This document shows positions 36,250-45,050 of a DNA stretch of 64,000 bases, one piece after another. Source of the stretch: Candidatus Gastranaerophilales bacterium (lineage in GTDB: Bacteria > Cyanobacteriota > Vampirovibrionia > Gastranaerophilales > Gastranaerophilaceae). The DNA lies in assembly GCA_944323685.1 (NCBI GenBank), contig CALUTJ010000014.1, forward strand, positions 1-64,000, given 5' to 3'. The notes below the pieces were generated by a model, which saw only the letters and a list, made by a program, of their open reading frames with translations, was not told the origin of the DNA and searched no databases. Position 1 is the stretch's first letter, and each line of letters begins with the position of its first letter. Both the position numbers and the translations under genes were made by a program.

Positions 36250-37167
36250 TTAGTCCTTTATTTTGAAATAAATACCCTCACTAACTTTGTTTTCAGGCGC
36301 TGTTAAGGCTGTCAGCATTTCTCTTCTGCTTAAGACAGCCGTTTTATACTTGTTTTTTTCGACAATTATATGTTTGTAAAAATTTCCCGATGCCAGCAGC
36401 CACAAAACTTTATCAACATAATACGGTGTTTTGCCTGTTGTCTTGGCAATCTCACATATCTTGTCAAACGCTGTGTTATCATCGTTGATGTTTTTTATTA
36501 ACCCGAGATTATAAAAAATATTTCTTATATGTACATCCGGTTTGCCGTATTGGAAAAATCCGAATTCTTTAAGAAAATCGCAGGTTAATTCAAAGCCCAT
36601 ATTGGGTATATCCTGACAAAAATCTTTAATTGCTTTTTTTTGTTTATCAGGCTCATTTATAGCAAATTTTTTCTTAAAGTTATTATAATTTTGTTCATTT
36701 TTGAGTTTTTGAGCCCCTGCAACTATACCTTGTGCAAATCTGTACCACGAGGAATTCTTTTTGTAATTTTCTTCTTGACACAGACCTTTTCGGGCAAATT
36801 TTTTATACAAATCATCCGCATTTGTGTATTCAAATTTTTCCAGTTTTAATATCTTATTGTTATCATCGCCGTTACAGACTTTTATAATATTTTCTCTGTT
36901 TTTTTTCTCTTCGTTTTCAAATTGAATTGCCGAAGGTCCAATGTTTGAACCATTTTGCAAAGCTCTTATAAAATTCTCAAAAACATTATCCTTATCCTCT
37001 TTCGGTGTAGGACAGGTTAAATATGTTTCTTTTAATTTTTCTCCTTTATAAAATTTATATATTTTTGTAAGGTTATTTTCTGCGTTTTCAAAAATTTCTT
37101 TTAATTCTTCTTTATCATGCATAATAAATACCGCCATTACCCCTATATTCTCAAATTTATATGACAC
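36250..37167 (-). CDS. HhH-GPD-like (DNA glycosylase-fold) protein
   Basis: A 305-aa protein. Its C-terminal half contains IPNMGFELTCDFLKEFGFFQ followed by GKPDVHIRNIFYNLGL (Asp211) and VDKVLWLLASGNFY. This looks like the helix-hairpin-helix plus catalytic Asp arrangement of HhH-GPD glycosylases (compare LPGVGxKTA...VDxHVxR). The hairpin Lys of bifunctional enzymes is not evident. The N-terminal 130 residues are unrecognised. The start is GTG at 37167 without an SD; ATG at 37137 is a good alternative. It is bracketed by inverted A elements with the next gene. Function in base excision or defence is inference. Confidence 0.55.
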   Translation of the reverse strand: MSYKFENIGVMAVFIMHDKEELKEIFENAENNLTKIYKFYKGEKLKETYLTCPTPKEDKDNVFENFIRALQNGSNIGPSAIQFENEEKKNRENIIKVCNGDDNNKILKLEKFEYTNADDLYKKFARKGLCQEENYKKNSSWYRFAQGIVAGAQKLKNEQNYNNFKKKFAINEPDKQKKAIKDFCQDIPNMGFELTCDFLKEFGFFQYGKPDVHIRNIFYNLGLIKNINDDNTAFDKICEIAKTTGKTPYYVDKVLWLLASGNFYKHIIVEKNKYKTAVLSRREMLTALTAPENKVSEGIYFKIKD

Positions 37168-37215
37168 AAACGGACACTGTATTGATTTTAAAAATATTGT
37201 ACTGAAATCAGCCTG

Positions 37216-37773
37216 TTATTTTGAACGGCCGAATAGTTTTTCAAAAAAAGTTTTCTTTTTAGGCTTTTCCAATGAAAGAAGACTATTTGTAATTTCCTCA
37301 ATCTCGGCTTTGTATATTTCGTCTAAATTCTTGTTTTTCTCTTCCTTTTCCAGTTCTTTTATTTTGCCATCAATCCAATATTTTAAATCTAAAAATTCTA
37401 CATCTTCAATTTTTCGGGTTAATCTATTAATCAAATACTGAGTCGGACAGGCTTCTTTTTCGCTCGCCTCTGCTTCCAATACTAATTCAGGATACCAGTT
37501 GCCGCCATCAGTTTTTGGAACTGCTGTTTTTAAGGTCATTTTAACAAAGTCAGTATTTTGTTGGTACAGCTCATGTTTCCCCTTATTAATAAACAAATCT
37601 GCATCATATTGTTTAAAAAATTCATTAAAAGCTTTTGATTCTTTAATAGTTCTCAAAAGTCTTGCGGTTTCTTCCGGATAAACGTCAGGGTAATAGTTCT
37701 TACCGTATTGTATGGATTTCAGCCTGCCGAAATTAGGCTGTCTGTATTGTGTGTAATTGTTGTCAATTCTCAT
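37216..37773 (-). CDS. FG-motif hypothetical protein, cassette partner
   Basis: A 185-aa charged, soluble, mostly helical protein starting MRIDNNYTQYRQPNFGRLKS, with Phe-Gly at residues 15-16. A coiled-coil-like stretch lies at about 130-165, and the tail is basic (KKKTFFEKLFGRSK). It lies 48 bp upstream of the HhH-GPD-like gene on the same strand. Unknown function. Confidence 0.6.
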   Translation of the reverse strand: MRIDNNYTQYRQPNFGRLKSIQYGKNYYPDVYPEETARLLRTIKESKAFNEFFKQYDADLFINKGKHELYQQNTDFVKMTLKTAVPKTDGGNWYPELVLEAEASEKEACPTQYLINRLTRKIEDVEFLDLKYWIDGKIKELEKEEKNKNLDEIYKAEIEEITNSLLSLEKPKKKTFFEKLFGRSK

Positions 37774-37849
37774 TTATTCATATTCCCCATGTTGTGTGTA
37801 TAAAAATATAAAAATCGTAAAAAAAATTTTTGCTATTTCCGTTAAAAAA

Positions 37850-38026
37850 TGTCCGAGAAAAATTCGTGATAAGTTGCAAAGCGACGTGAACGAATTTTTG
37901 GAGTGACACATTGTTCACATCGTGAAGCCATTTTTCAGGCTTCACCACAGTTCAGCCGAAAAAGAAGGCAAAGGTGAGCAGTGACGGCTCGAAGGCTCGA
38001 GGCGGCAACTGCGACACCGGATTAGA
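37850..38026 (+). repeat. Family A 177-bp repeat, copy A6
   Basis: Exactly 177 bp, orientation TGTCCGAG...GATTAGA, inverted relative to A5. It lies in the divergent gap before the metallopeptidase gene. Confidence 0.9.
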
Positions 38027-38228
38027 TATAAAATACCTCAAAAAAACAAAAATAGGTTTTGGTAAATTAAAATTTATGAAAACTTGCTAAAATTTAATTA
38101 ATAAAAGCCGGCAAAAAATTTTTTTAGAGGTTTTATTAAATTGTAGAGTTAAACGTTACACCTGCAAAACATCTAATTTCAAGACAGCTTGCGGCAGGTG
38201 AAACACAGGATTGGATAAAATTAATAAT

Positions 38229-38954
38229 ATGCAATATATGGATAACAAATTGCAGGGAGTAAACAGAAACAATTCAACTGATTTACCTGCAAAAATTAAA
38301 AACAGGATTACTGTTTCAATCCCCCGAGATACTTTTTCGGAAGTTAAGTATATTGAACATTTAAAATTTAAAGTTCATATCAAAAATATGTATAAAGACA
38401 TTTGCAACAAAATTAATTTGCAAGAACAAATCACCCCAAAATTGAAATTTGAATCTCTGGGGGCACATGCAGCCGGCGGTTTTAGCAATATAGACGGTAA
38501 AATTTATTTTGATGACAATTTTTTAAAGCAGCTTGAAGATAGTGATATTGTCTTTGTAATAAGGCATGAGCTTGAACATGTAAAACAATTTCATGAAATA
38601 TTAAGACTCCTGGGCTTAAAAAAATTTGTAAAACTAATGGTTTCCAAAAACGAAAACTGTCCGGAGGAAAAAATTGTAAATTCAGAAAAAGTCAATATTA
38701 ACTACTACAAAAAAGTAGAGCAGATGCTGGGGAAAATAGACCCAAATTCCCCTGAAGGAATACTTGCACAAAAATATATTGATGCCTACAAAAAATATCC
38801 GGATTTAATGAAACTCTGGCAAAGAACAGATATCTGTAAGGTGAAAAAAATACTCATTTTTATAAAAGAACTTATTTGCAACTATAAATTTAATTTTTTG
38901 GAAACAAGCGCAAACAAGGCAGCTAAGAATTTTTTAAAAACTTTTAAGGTATAG
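38229..38954 (+). CDS. HExxH zinc-metallopeptidase-like protein
   Basis: A 241-aa soluble protein with VIRHELEHVKQF, a HExxH motif (His113, Glu114, His117) in the typical helical context, preceded by GGFSNIDGKIYFDDNFLKQL. A third zinc ligand is not identifiable by eye. No signal peptide. The start is uncertain: TTG at 38211 or ATG at 38229, neither with a good SD. It is followed by a PD-(D/E)XK nuclease gene on the same strand, so a toxin- or defence-like pair is possible. Confidence 0.6.
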   Translation: MQYMDNKLQGVNRNNSTDLPAKIKNRITVSIPRDTFSEVKYIEHLKFKVHIKNMYKDICNKINLQEQITPKLKFESLGAHAAGGFSNIDGKIYFDDNFLKQLEDSDIVFVIRHELEHVKQFHEILRLLGLKKFVKLMVSKNENCPEEKIVNSEKVNINYYKKVEQMLGKIDPNSPEGILAQKYIDAYKKYPDLMKLWQRTDICKVKKILIFIKELICNYKFNFLETSANKAAKNFLKTFKV

Positions 38955-39018
38955 CCCGGATATCTTGTCTTATGATAAAATCCGCATTAATGCTGTATTC
39001 AAAAAAAAGGAATCCATC

Positions 39019-40017
39019 TTGCCAACAATCCAAATTAATGAAATTTTAAAAAAACTTAAAAAAAATTCAATGTTCCGTTTGTCAATGACATCAAAAGAGT
39101 TATTCCACTCTAACTTTTGGGCCTGGCTGATTGATAATTATAAACAAAAATTTACGGGCATTTTTTACCCCGATTATGATAACTCAAGCGAATTTAAAGT
39201 TGAACGTGAAAAAAATAATTTTGACCTGTCTTTAAAGTTTAAAGATAAAATAGTGATTATCGAAAACAAATTTAAATCACTTCCAGATAAAAACCAGTTG
39301 CAAAGGTATTTAAATAAAGCACAAAACTGGAGAGAAAAAAACATTATACTGGTTAGCTATCTTGAGCCAAGTTTTAAGACGGATACATACATCTCGTACA
39401 AAGCTCTTTATGACGGATTAAAAAATGCGGATATTTCTGATATAAATCCGACAGACTGTGCCATAATACAAAATTATACAGAGTGTATAAAACTGTTGTG
39501 CGAGTTAAAAGATTCCGAACTGACAAATTCAGAAACAATAAAAGAATTTTGGGCAGAATATATGGCTTTGAAAAAAGATTTTGATGAAATAAATTTCGCA
39601 ATAATAATACAAAAAATTTTTTTGAACAATATTGCTGAAAAACTGATAAATAAAATACAAATTAACAATTTAAATTATCAAATAAATATAGGCAACAGTC
39701 ACGTTGCATACATAGATTTTTTTATTCCTGATACAGAATTTTCAATAAGCTTGTACTGTAACGGAGAATACAAATATGTGTTTAATATCCAAAAAGAAAA
39801 TGGAGATACAAAAGAAAAATTAATAGAAAAATGCAAAAATAAATACGAAAAATTTTTATCTACAAAAGAGTGTATAAAAAAACTCAAGGAATACTGTTGC
39901 TATATGGGTCCCAATAATGCATGGATTTATAAAACACGCAAAAGCAAAGATAATCTTGACGAAATCGCCTGTGATATAGAAACAGATTTGTTGGAATTAC
40001 TAAAAATTAACGGATAA
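39019..40017 (+). CDS. PD-(D/E)XK nuclease superfamily protein
   Basis: A 332-aa protein. KELFHSNFWAWLID (about 26-39) is followed by the nuclease core: FDLSLKFKDKIVIIENKFKS, with Asp69, Glu82 and Lys84 as the D...ExK triad, then a Gln/Tyr helix (QLQRY). This resembles the PDDEXK_4 group common in defence islands. The start is placed at TTG at 39019 because AAGGAA lies 6 bases upstream; the frame extends to TTG at 38965 without an SD. It probably cuts DNA with Mg2+; the target is unknown. Confidence 0.75.
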   Translation: MPTIQINEILKKLKKNSMFRLSMTSKELFHSNFWAWLIDNYKQKFTGIFYPDYDNSSEFKVEREKNNFDLSLKFKDKIVIIENKFKSLPDKNQLQRYLNKAQNWREKNIILVSYLEPSFKTDTYISYKALYDGLKNADISDINPTDCAIIQNYTECIKLLCELKDSELTNSETIKEFWAEYMALKKDFDEINFAIIIQKIFLNNIAEKLINKIQINNLNYQINIGNSHVAYIDFFIPDTEFSISLYCNGEYKYVFNIQKENGDTKEKLIEKCKNKYEKFLSTKECIKKLKEYCCYMGPNNAWIYKTRKSKDNLDEIACDIETDLLELLKING

Positions 40018-40039
40018 ATTTATCCATAATGCGCTAATA

Positions 40040-41248
40040 TTAATTATCACTGTTCCATTCGACATTTCTTGTTGAATACATAACAATTCCTATTATTAAG
40101 AACAAAAGAAGCGAGCCGATTAACAGTGACAAATCCTGTAATAAAAGCAATACATACAAAAATGTATAAAGCAGCGCCATAATCAATGTAATCAACAGTG
40201 CAAATTTCTTACCTTCTTTTTTAGTGATTACAAAATAAGTATAAGTACTAATCAAACCTATTGTCATAATAGCGGCAATGGTATATGACAAGCCAAACGG
40301 CATAAACTCGGATAAAGAAAGCATAAGCAGATAAAACACAAGCATTGCGGCACCCATTATAAGGTATTGAAGCTGATGAACAGGTTTTCTGTCTTTAGAG
40401 GCAATTTCAAATATAAAATAAGCCAAAAACGTAAGCGATAAAAACAAAAATGCATATTTAACCGCTCTTTCAGCCATTCTGTAATTGTCAACAGGTGTTA
40501 AAAAGGATACGCCGGCTTTAGGTTTTTCCGAAGAAAAAGAAGAAGTCGCAATAGCAGGAATTTTCCATTCACCTTCAAAAGAGTCTTTTGCTATTTCCCG
40601 TTCCTCAGGAAGATAATCTCCGTCAAACCCGGGGTCTTTCCAGTCGCCTTCTATTTCAATTTCATTATTTATTCCGCCAGGTACAACATGAATTTTATTA
40701 ATACCCCGAATTTGATATTTTATTTCAAACGGAATGTTCTTATCCGAGGTTGTAATATTTTTTTCGTAGTCAGAAGAAGTAAGAGTAACGGGTTTTTCTT
40801 TTAATAATTTAATTTCAGGCTGTGAAACGTATCCTTTTGCATCGGTAATGTCAAAAGAAAGTTCCGCTTTAAGATTTTTAATTTTTCCGTAAGTGTTTAA
40901 AAAATCACCTTTTAACTCTACATCCGCAGTGTAGACGGGAACCTTAAATATTCCCTTTTTGCGGACTTGAGTTTTGACTTCAACCTCCGCTTCGTAATTA
41001 TTTAACTGCAATGCCTTTTTGGTTATTCCTTTTTTATCAGGGATATTAAGAGTCAAAACAGGAGCGTATATTACCTGAGAGTTTGCCCAGGATTTTTGGA
41101 CATTTTCCACGGCTTCGTTTTTATAAGCCTCTCTATCACTGATAATACCGCTCATAAACGCTATCGGTATAAGCAATATAAGCAGCATACCCAGTACAAT
41201 ATAAAACTTTTTTACCTTTTTATTTATACTCTTTTTTTGTTCGTCCAT
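40040..41248 (-). CDS. creD: CreD-family inner membrane protein
   Basis: A 402-aa membrane protein: one N-terminal helix (about 15-35), a large extracytoplasmic domain (WANSQVIYAPVLTLNIP near its start), then about five to six helices from residue 265 to the end. CreD is linked to envelope stress and beta-lactam response in Enterobacteria; the biochemical role is not established. SD AAGGAG precedes the ATG. It is divergent from the trpR-like gene. No CreBC system is adjacent. Confidence 0.85.
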   Translation of the reverse strand: MDEQKKSINKKVKKFYIVLGMLLILLIPIAFMSGIISDREAYKNEAVENVQKSWANSQVIYAPVLTLNIPDKKGITKKALQLNNYEAEVEVKTQVRKKGIFKVPVYTADVELKGDFLNTYGKIKNLKAELSFDITDAKGYVSQPEIKLLKEKPVTLTSSDYEKNITTSDKNIPFEIKYQIRGINKIHVVPGGINNEIEIEGDWKDPGFDGDYLPEEREIAKDSFEGEWKIPAIATSSFSSEKPKAGVSFLTPVDNYRMAERAVKYAFLFLSLTFLAYFIFEIASKDRKPVHQLQYLIMGAAMLVFYLLMLSLSEFMPFGLSYTIAAIMTIGLISTYTYFVITKKEGKKFALLITLIMALLYTFLYVLLLLQDLSLLIGSLLLFLIIGIVMYSTRNVEWNSDN

Positions 41249-41331
41249 AATATAAACTCCTTTTTGTTAATTTTTCACTAAACAGTACAATAGTGCAATC
41301 TGTGTATTAAGAAAAATTAATCATCCGTATA

Positions 41332-41359
41332 ATTTTGTTTCTATTGACAAAAACAAAAT
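41332..41359. promoter_or_regulatory. Upstream inverted repeat in the trpR-like promoter
   Basis: ATTTTGTTT (41332-41340) and AAACAAAAT (41351-41359) are exact reverse complements, with the -35 box TTGACA (41344-41349) between them. It shares TTTTGTTTCTAT with the downstream palindrome. Confidence 0.5.
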
Positions 41360-41390
41360 TGTGTATTATTGTTTCTATATACAGAAACAA
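41344..41390 (+). promoter_or_regulatory. Promoter and operator of the trpR-trpB operon
   Basis: TTGACA (41344-41349), 17-bp spacer, TATTGT (41367-41372). A near-perfect 22-bp palindrome at 41369-41390 (arms TTGTTTCT and AGAAACAA, one mismatch in the centre) covers the -10 and start site, as expected for autorepression by the TrpR-like protein. The ATG at 41402 follows. Confidence 0.6.
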
Positions 41391-41401
41391 ATGGGACAAT
41401 T

Positions 41402-41695
41402 ATGCAGACTATAGAAGAAATTTCACAAGCGTTAAGCACACTGGACAAAAAAGAAATTACAAAATTTTTTAAAGAAATACTCACTCTTTCAGAAATAACA
41501 ACTCTGTCAAAACGATGGCGTATCATAAAAATGCTTGCGTCAAAAGATTACACCCAGCGAGAAATTGCGGAAAAATTGGGAGTAAGCCTTTGCAAGGTAA
41601 CACGCGGCTCAAAAATTTTAAAAACTCCTAACGCAATGACAAAAAAAATTATAGAAAGAGAACAAAATGAACACAAATTTGCAAAAAACAATTAA
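41402..41695 (+). CDS. TrpR-like repressor
   Basis: A 97-aa all-helical protein of the Trp repressor/YerC family. The DNA-binding helices are [20 protein letters not shown] (compare [20 protein letters not shown] in E. coli TrpR), preceded by [15 protein letters not shown]. The start is the ATG at 41402. Its 3' end overlaps trpB by 29 bp, so the two are translationally linked. The operator at 41369-41390 suggests autoregulation, probably with tryptophan as co-repressor. Confidence 0.85.
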   Translation: MQTIEEISQALSTLDKKEITKFFKEILTLSEITTLSKRWRIIKMLASKDYTQREIAEKLGVSLCKVTRGSKILKTPNAMTKKIIEREQNEHKFAKNN

Positions 41696-42869
41696 TATAC
41701 TTCCCGATAACGAAGGTTTTTTCGGAGAATACGGCGGACAATTTCTTGATGAAAAATTAAAAAAAGAATTCAAAAAAATTGCAGATGCGTTTTTAGCTCT
41801 GAAAGACGACAAAGATTTCAATGAAGAATTAAATTATCTGTTAAAACATTATGTTGGCAGACCGAGTGCCCTGTATTTTGCTAAAAACCTGTCAAACAAA
41901 TACGGTGCTCGAATCTACCTCAAAAGAGAAGACTTAAATCACACCGGCGCACATAAAATAAACCATTCTTTAGGTGAGGCGCTGCTTGCAAAAAGATTGG
42001 GCAAAAAGAAAATTATAGCCGAGACGGGCGCAGGTCAACACGGTGTAGCTACCGCAACTGCGGCTGCCTTAATGGGACTTGAATGTGATGTTTACATGGG
42101 CGAAGTCGATATTCAAAAGGAAAAACCCAACGTAGACAAAATGAAAATTCTGGGAGCAAATGTAATAAGCGTAAAAGACGGCAAAAAAACTTTAAAAGAA
42201 GCTGTTGACGCTGCATTTAACGCTTACTTAAAAGAATACGATACGGCTATTTATGCAATAGGCTCCGTTGTCGGGCCGCATCCGTTTCCTATGATAGTGG
42301 AACATTTTCAATCCGTAATAGGCAAAGAAGCCAGAAAACAGTTTTTAGAATTAACAAACACACTGCCTGATTGTGTTATTGCCTGTGTAGGCGGCGGGTC
42401 AAATGCAATAGGCTTGTTTGACGCCTTTTTAGATGACAAAGAAGTCAACATATACGGTGTAGAACCGCTGGGCAAAGGTACAAAAACGGGTGATAACGCA
42501 GCCAGCCTGACATACGGCAAAAATGGCATTATCCACGGATTCAAATGCAAGCTTTTGCAAGATGAAAACGGAAGCCCGGCAAACGCGTACTCTATTGCCA
42601 GCGGCTTAGATTACCCCGGCGTAGGGCCAAAGCATTGTTATCTGCAAAGTCTTGGCAGGGCAAATTATGTTACCGTTTCCGATGAACAGGCAATACAGGC
42701 CTTTTTTGAATTATCAAAAACAGAAGGCATAATTCCAGCACTTGAAAGTTCTCACGCCGTTGCGTATGCAATTGAATATGCAAAACAAAACCCTGACAAA
42801 AAGATTCTCGTAAACCTTTCCGGACGCGGCGATAAGGATGTCGATTTTATTATTAATTATATGAAATAG
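41667..42869 (+). CDS. trpB: Tryptophan synthase beta chain
   Basis: A 400-aa PLP enzyme joining indole and serine to tryptophan. [14 protein letters not shown] holds the PLP lysine (Lys97), then [33 protein letters not shown], the phosphate-binding [17 protein letters not shown] and LESSHA. Some usual residues differ (KINHS for KINNT, DNAASL for HAATL). It overlaps the TrpR-like gene. No trpA or other trp gene is present here, so indole taken up from outside may be its substrate; this is inference. Confidence 0.95.
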   Translation: MNTNLQKTINILPDNEGFFGEYGGQFLDEKLKKEFKKIADAFLALKDDKDFNEELNYLLKHYVGRPSALYFAKNLSNKYGARIYLKREDLNHTGAHKINHSLGEALLAKRLGKKKIIAETGAGQHGVATATAAALMGLECDVYMGEVDIQKEKPNVDKMKILGANVISVKDGKKTLKEAVDAAFNAYLKEYDTAIYAIGSVVGPHPFPMIVEHFQSVIGKEARKQFLELTNTLPDCVIACVGGGSNAIGLFDAFLDDKEVNIYGVEPLGKGTKTGDNAASLTYGKNGIIHGFKCKLLQDENGSPANAYSIASGLDYPGVGPKHCYLQSLGRANYVTVSDEQAIQAFFELSKTEGIIPALESSHAVAYAIEYAKQNPDKKILVNLSGRGDKDVDFIINYMK

Positions 42870-42914
42870 AACAAAATTACAAAACTACAATTAATAGAGC
42901 ATTTAGTGTTATAT

Positions 42915-43036
42915 TCTAATCTAGTGTCGCAGTTGCCGCCTCGAGCCTTCGAGCCGTCACTGCTCACCTTTCCAATGTGTCACTCCAAAAATTCGTTCAC
43001 ATCGCTTTGCTTCTTATCTCGAATTTTTCTCGGACA
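42915..43036 (-). repeat. Family A repeat, internally deleted copy A7
   Basis: 122 bp. Both ends match the 177-bp consensus, but 55 bp are missing between CACCTTT and CAATGTG. The deletion removes the GTGAAGCC/GGCTTCAC hairpin and the GCC/GGC hairpin while keeping the two outer modules. Confidence 0.85.
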
Positions 43037-43079
43037 TATAAAACCACAACACTAAATGCTCATGTGTGTTGTGTGTTGT

Positions 43080-43120
43080 GTCCCTTTCCTGCTTTGCGCA
43101 AGCCGGAAAGGGTGTTTTAT
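43080..43120 (+). terminator. Plus-strand terminator-like hairpin
   Basis: CCCTTTCC / GGAAAGGG with a 15-base loop (containing TTGCGCAA), followed by TGTTTTAT. It lies 210 bp past trpB, beyond repeat A7. Confidence 0.7.
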
Positions 43121-43162
43121 AAATTTATTTAAATTTCTTTTCACCCGTTAAGTTCAAATCTG

Positions 43163-43209
43163 CAAAAAAAAAAGCTATGAATTGTGTTTTCCACTTTTGG
43201 TTCATAGCT
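43163..43209 (-). terminator. Minus-strand terminator with no minus-strand gene upstream
   Basis: On the minus strand AGCTATGAA / TTCATAGCT with a 19-base loop, followed by at least ten T residues. The next gene (43532) is on the plus strand, so whatever transcript ends here is non-coding or very short. Confidence 0.7.
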
Positions 43210-43531
43210 ATTAGATTAGGGATATGCGTATCGTCGTCTTTATTTAAGGAGTATAGTGCTATTTTACATATACTTTAGTTATATAAAATCATTCATTGTT
43301 ATGAATAATTTTTTGCTTGTTCATACATTTATTCGACATGTGCATGACTTTTTTTAGAAAATCATTAAATTGAAGTAGTGCTGAAAGATTCCCAACTAAA
43401 AATTTTAAGGCACAGGTTACATAAAAGCATGGTGAACTACGCCAAAAGTATGATATTTATACCAAAAGTTTAATTTACCATGCACGTGTTCCGATAACGT
43501 AAATAGGGCAAATTAACAAGGGTGTTAAAAT
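43210..43531. other. Intergenic region, candidate minus-strand small RNA
   Basis: No ORF of note. AGTATA/TATACT (about 43252-43275) and a long-range GCATGGT/ACCATGC (43429-43486) are the only inverted repeats I see. A small RNA ending at the terminator at 43163-43209 would be encoded here; I cannot fix its promoter. Confidence 0.35.
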
Positions 43532-45001
43532 TTGTATAACAGTATTTATCCGGTACAAATAAAACCATATGTGCCGCCGCAGACCAAAAAACAGGTCGAC
43601 GGCAACGATGAGAACGAGGCTTCTCAATCTTCCGACGTCTACAAAAACAGACGTTCGGGCAGCACTGACCCTTACGGAGCAACAGACCCTAACGGCAGAA
43701 GTTCTTATCCGCGCCACGAATACCCTAACGGTCAAAAATCAACCATTGATTATTCTAAGTCTAAAGTTAACATCGCCCAGATTATTACAGATTTTAAAAG
43801 CACTGCAAACGCAATAGGTGCACCGCCAAATATCATTCAGGAGGTAGACCAGTATCTTGCGCTTGCGGAAACTCAGTCTTTAAAAAACGAGCCCGACAAA
43901 AAACTTATACAGTCTAATTTAAAAAATGCCTCAAATGTTCTCGACAAGTTTATTTCACAAACTTTGAACAAAAAATCCAAGGTTGTGGAAAACTGGATTG
44001 ATGCACTTTTCTTGCAACAGGTCGATTATAAATCAGACCCGACAACGGTTAATGAGGATTTTCTCGTTAAACTTCCGGATAAAGAAACAGGCGACATGAA
44101 GCCTATTTCTCAAAACATTGCACCTCAACAACAGCAACCGCAAGAAATTCCGGTACAGGAAGAAGTTCAGCCTCAAGAAACAGTTCAACAGGCAGTTGAA
44201 CCGCAAAGTGAAGCTCCTTCCGCAAAAACCGGTGTTTATATCCCTCAAGATGCTCAGATAAGAAAATCGTTTTTGCAAGGGAAAAAATATGCGGCAATAA
44301 ATCAGACCGACAAAGCTATCGAAGCCTTTAACGCCGCTTTGACACAGGCTCAGTACATTGATGATACAAATGCCGAAGGCATGGCCAGCTATGAACTCGG
44401 AAAAATTTACGACAATCAAGATAATCTGGACAAAGCTCTCGGGTTATACAACAATGCTTACAGAGCTTCTAACGACAACAATTTAAAAGCACACGCCCTG
44501 TATGCAATGGCTCAAATTTATGATGATATAGTTTATTTTGAACCGGCCATGGATCATTATTTTGCTGCTATTTCTTACGCCGGCGAAGCCGAAAATCTTA
44601 ACGCCCAGACAAAAGCCCTGTCAAACATTGCGGATATGTATGCCGAAAGATATGACAAAGAGCAGACATACAAGTATTACGGCGCCGCAAAAAATATTGC
44701 CCTTGAAACCAACAACCCTAAAACTATGGGCTCTGTTTGGTCGCGCAGCGGGGACTCCATGACAATTTTAAACGAAAACGTTAACGCCCTGCAAGATTAC
44801 AAATCTTCCGCCCGTTTCTACGAACAGGCCGATTCTCCGGTTAAAATGGCCCGCAACTATGAAAAAGCCTCTGTTGTTATGCTCAAACTCGGCAACAGAA
44901 AAAAAGCCCAATCGCTGCTTGAAAAAGCGCATTTGCTTGCGATAAGAGCCTCTGACAGCGATTATGCACAAAAACTGCAAAAACAATTGAATGTAATATA
45001 A
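43532..45001 (+). CDS. TPR protein with proline/glutamine-rich linker
   Basis: A 489-aa cytosolic protein. The N-terminal 60 residues are disordered, with short repeats (DPYGATDPNGRSSYPRHEYP). A helical domain spans about 75-165, then a Pro/Gln/Glu linker (about 185-230), then five to six TPRs from about 240 to the end (for example AEGMASYELGKIYDNQDNLD, AHALYAMAQIYDDIVYFEPA). The start is TTG at 43532 with AAGGGTG upstream. The function is protein binding; the partner is unknown. The next gene is also a TPR protein, 50 bp away. Confidence 0.7.
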   Translation: MYNSIYPVQIKPYVPPQTKKQVDGNDENEASQSSDVYKNRRSGSTDPYGATDPNGRSSYPRHEYPNGQKSTIDYSKSKVNIAQIITDFKSTANAIGAPPNIIQEVDQYLALAETQSLKNEPDKKLIQSNLKNASNVLDKFISQTLNKKSKVVENWIDALFLQQVDYKSDPTTVNEDFLVKLPDKETGDMKPISQNIAPQQQQPQEIPVQEEVQPQETVQQAVEPQSEAPSAKTGVYIPQDAQIRKSFLQGKKYAAINQTDKAIEAFNAALTQAQYIDDTNAEGMASYELGKIYDNQDNLDKALGLYNNAYRASNDNNLKAHALYAMAQIYDDIVYFEPAMDHYFAAISYAGEAENLNAQTKALSNIADMYAERYDKEQTYKYYGAAKNIALETNNPKTMGSVWSRSGDSMTILNENVNALQDYKSSARFYEQADSPVKMARNYEKASVVMLKLGNRKKAQSLLEKAHLLAIRASDSDYAQKLQKQLNVI

Positions 45002-45050
45002 AAACTTTTCGTCTATAATAAATGCAGTTAATACGGCAAGGACTTATACA

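Noticed and set aside
42915-43036. Short family A copy as a separate repeat family
   Set aside because: Its two ends match the 177-bp consensus throughout; it is simply missing 55 internal bp.
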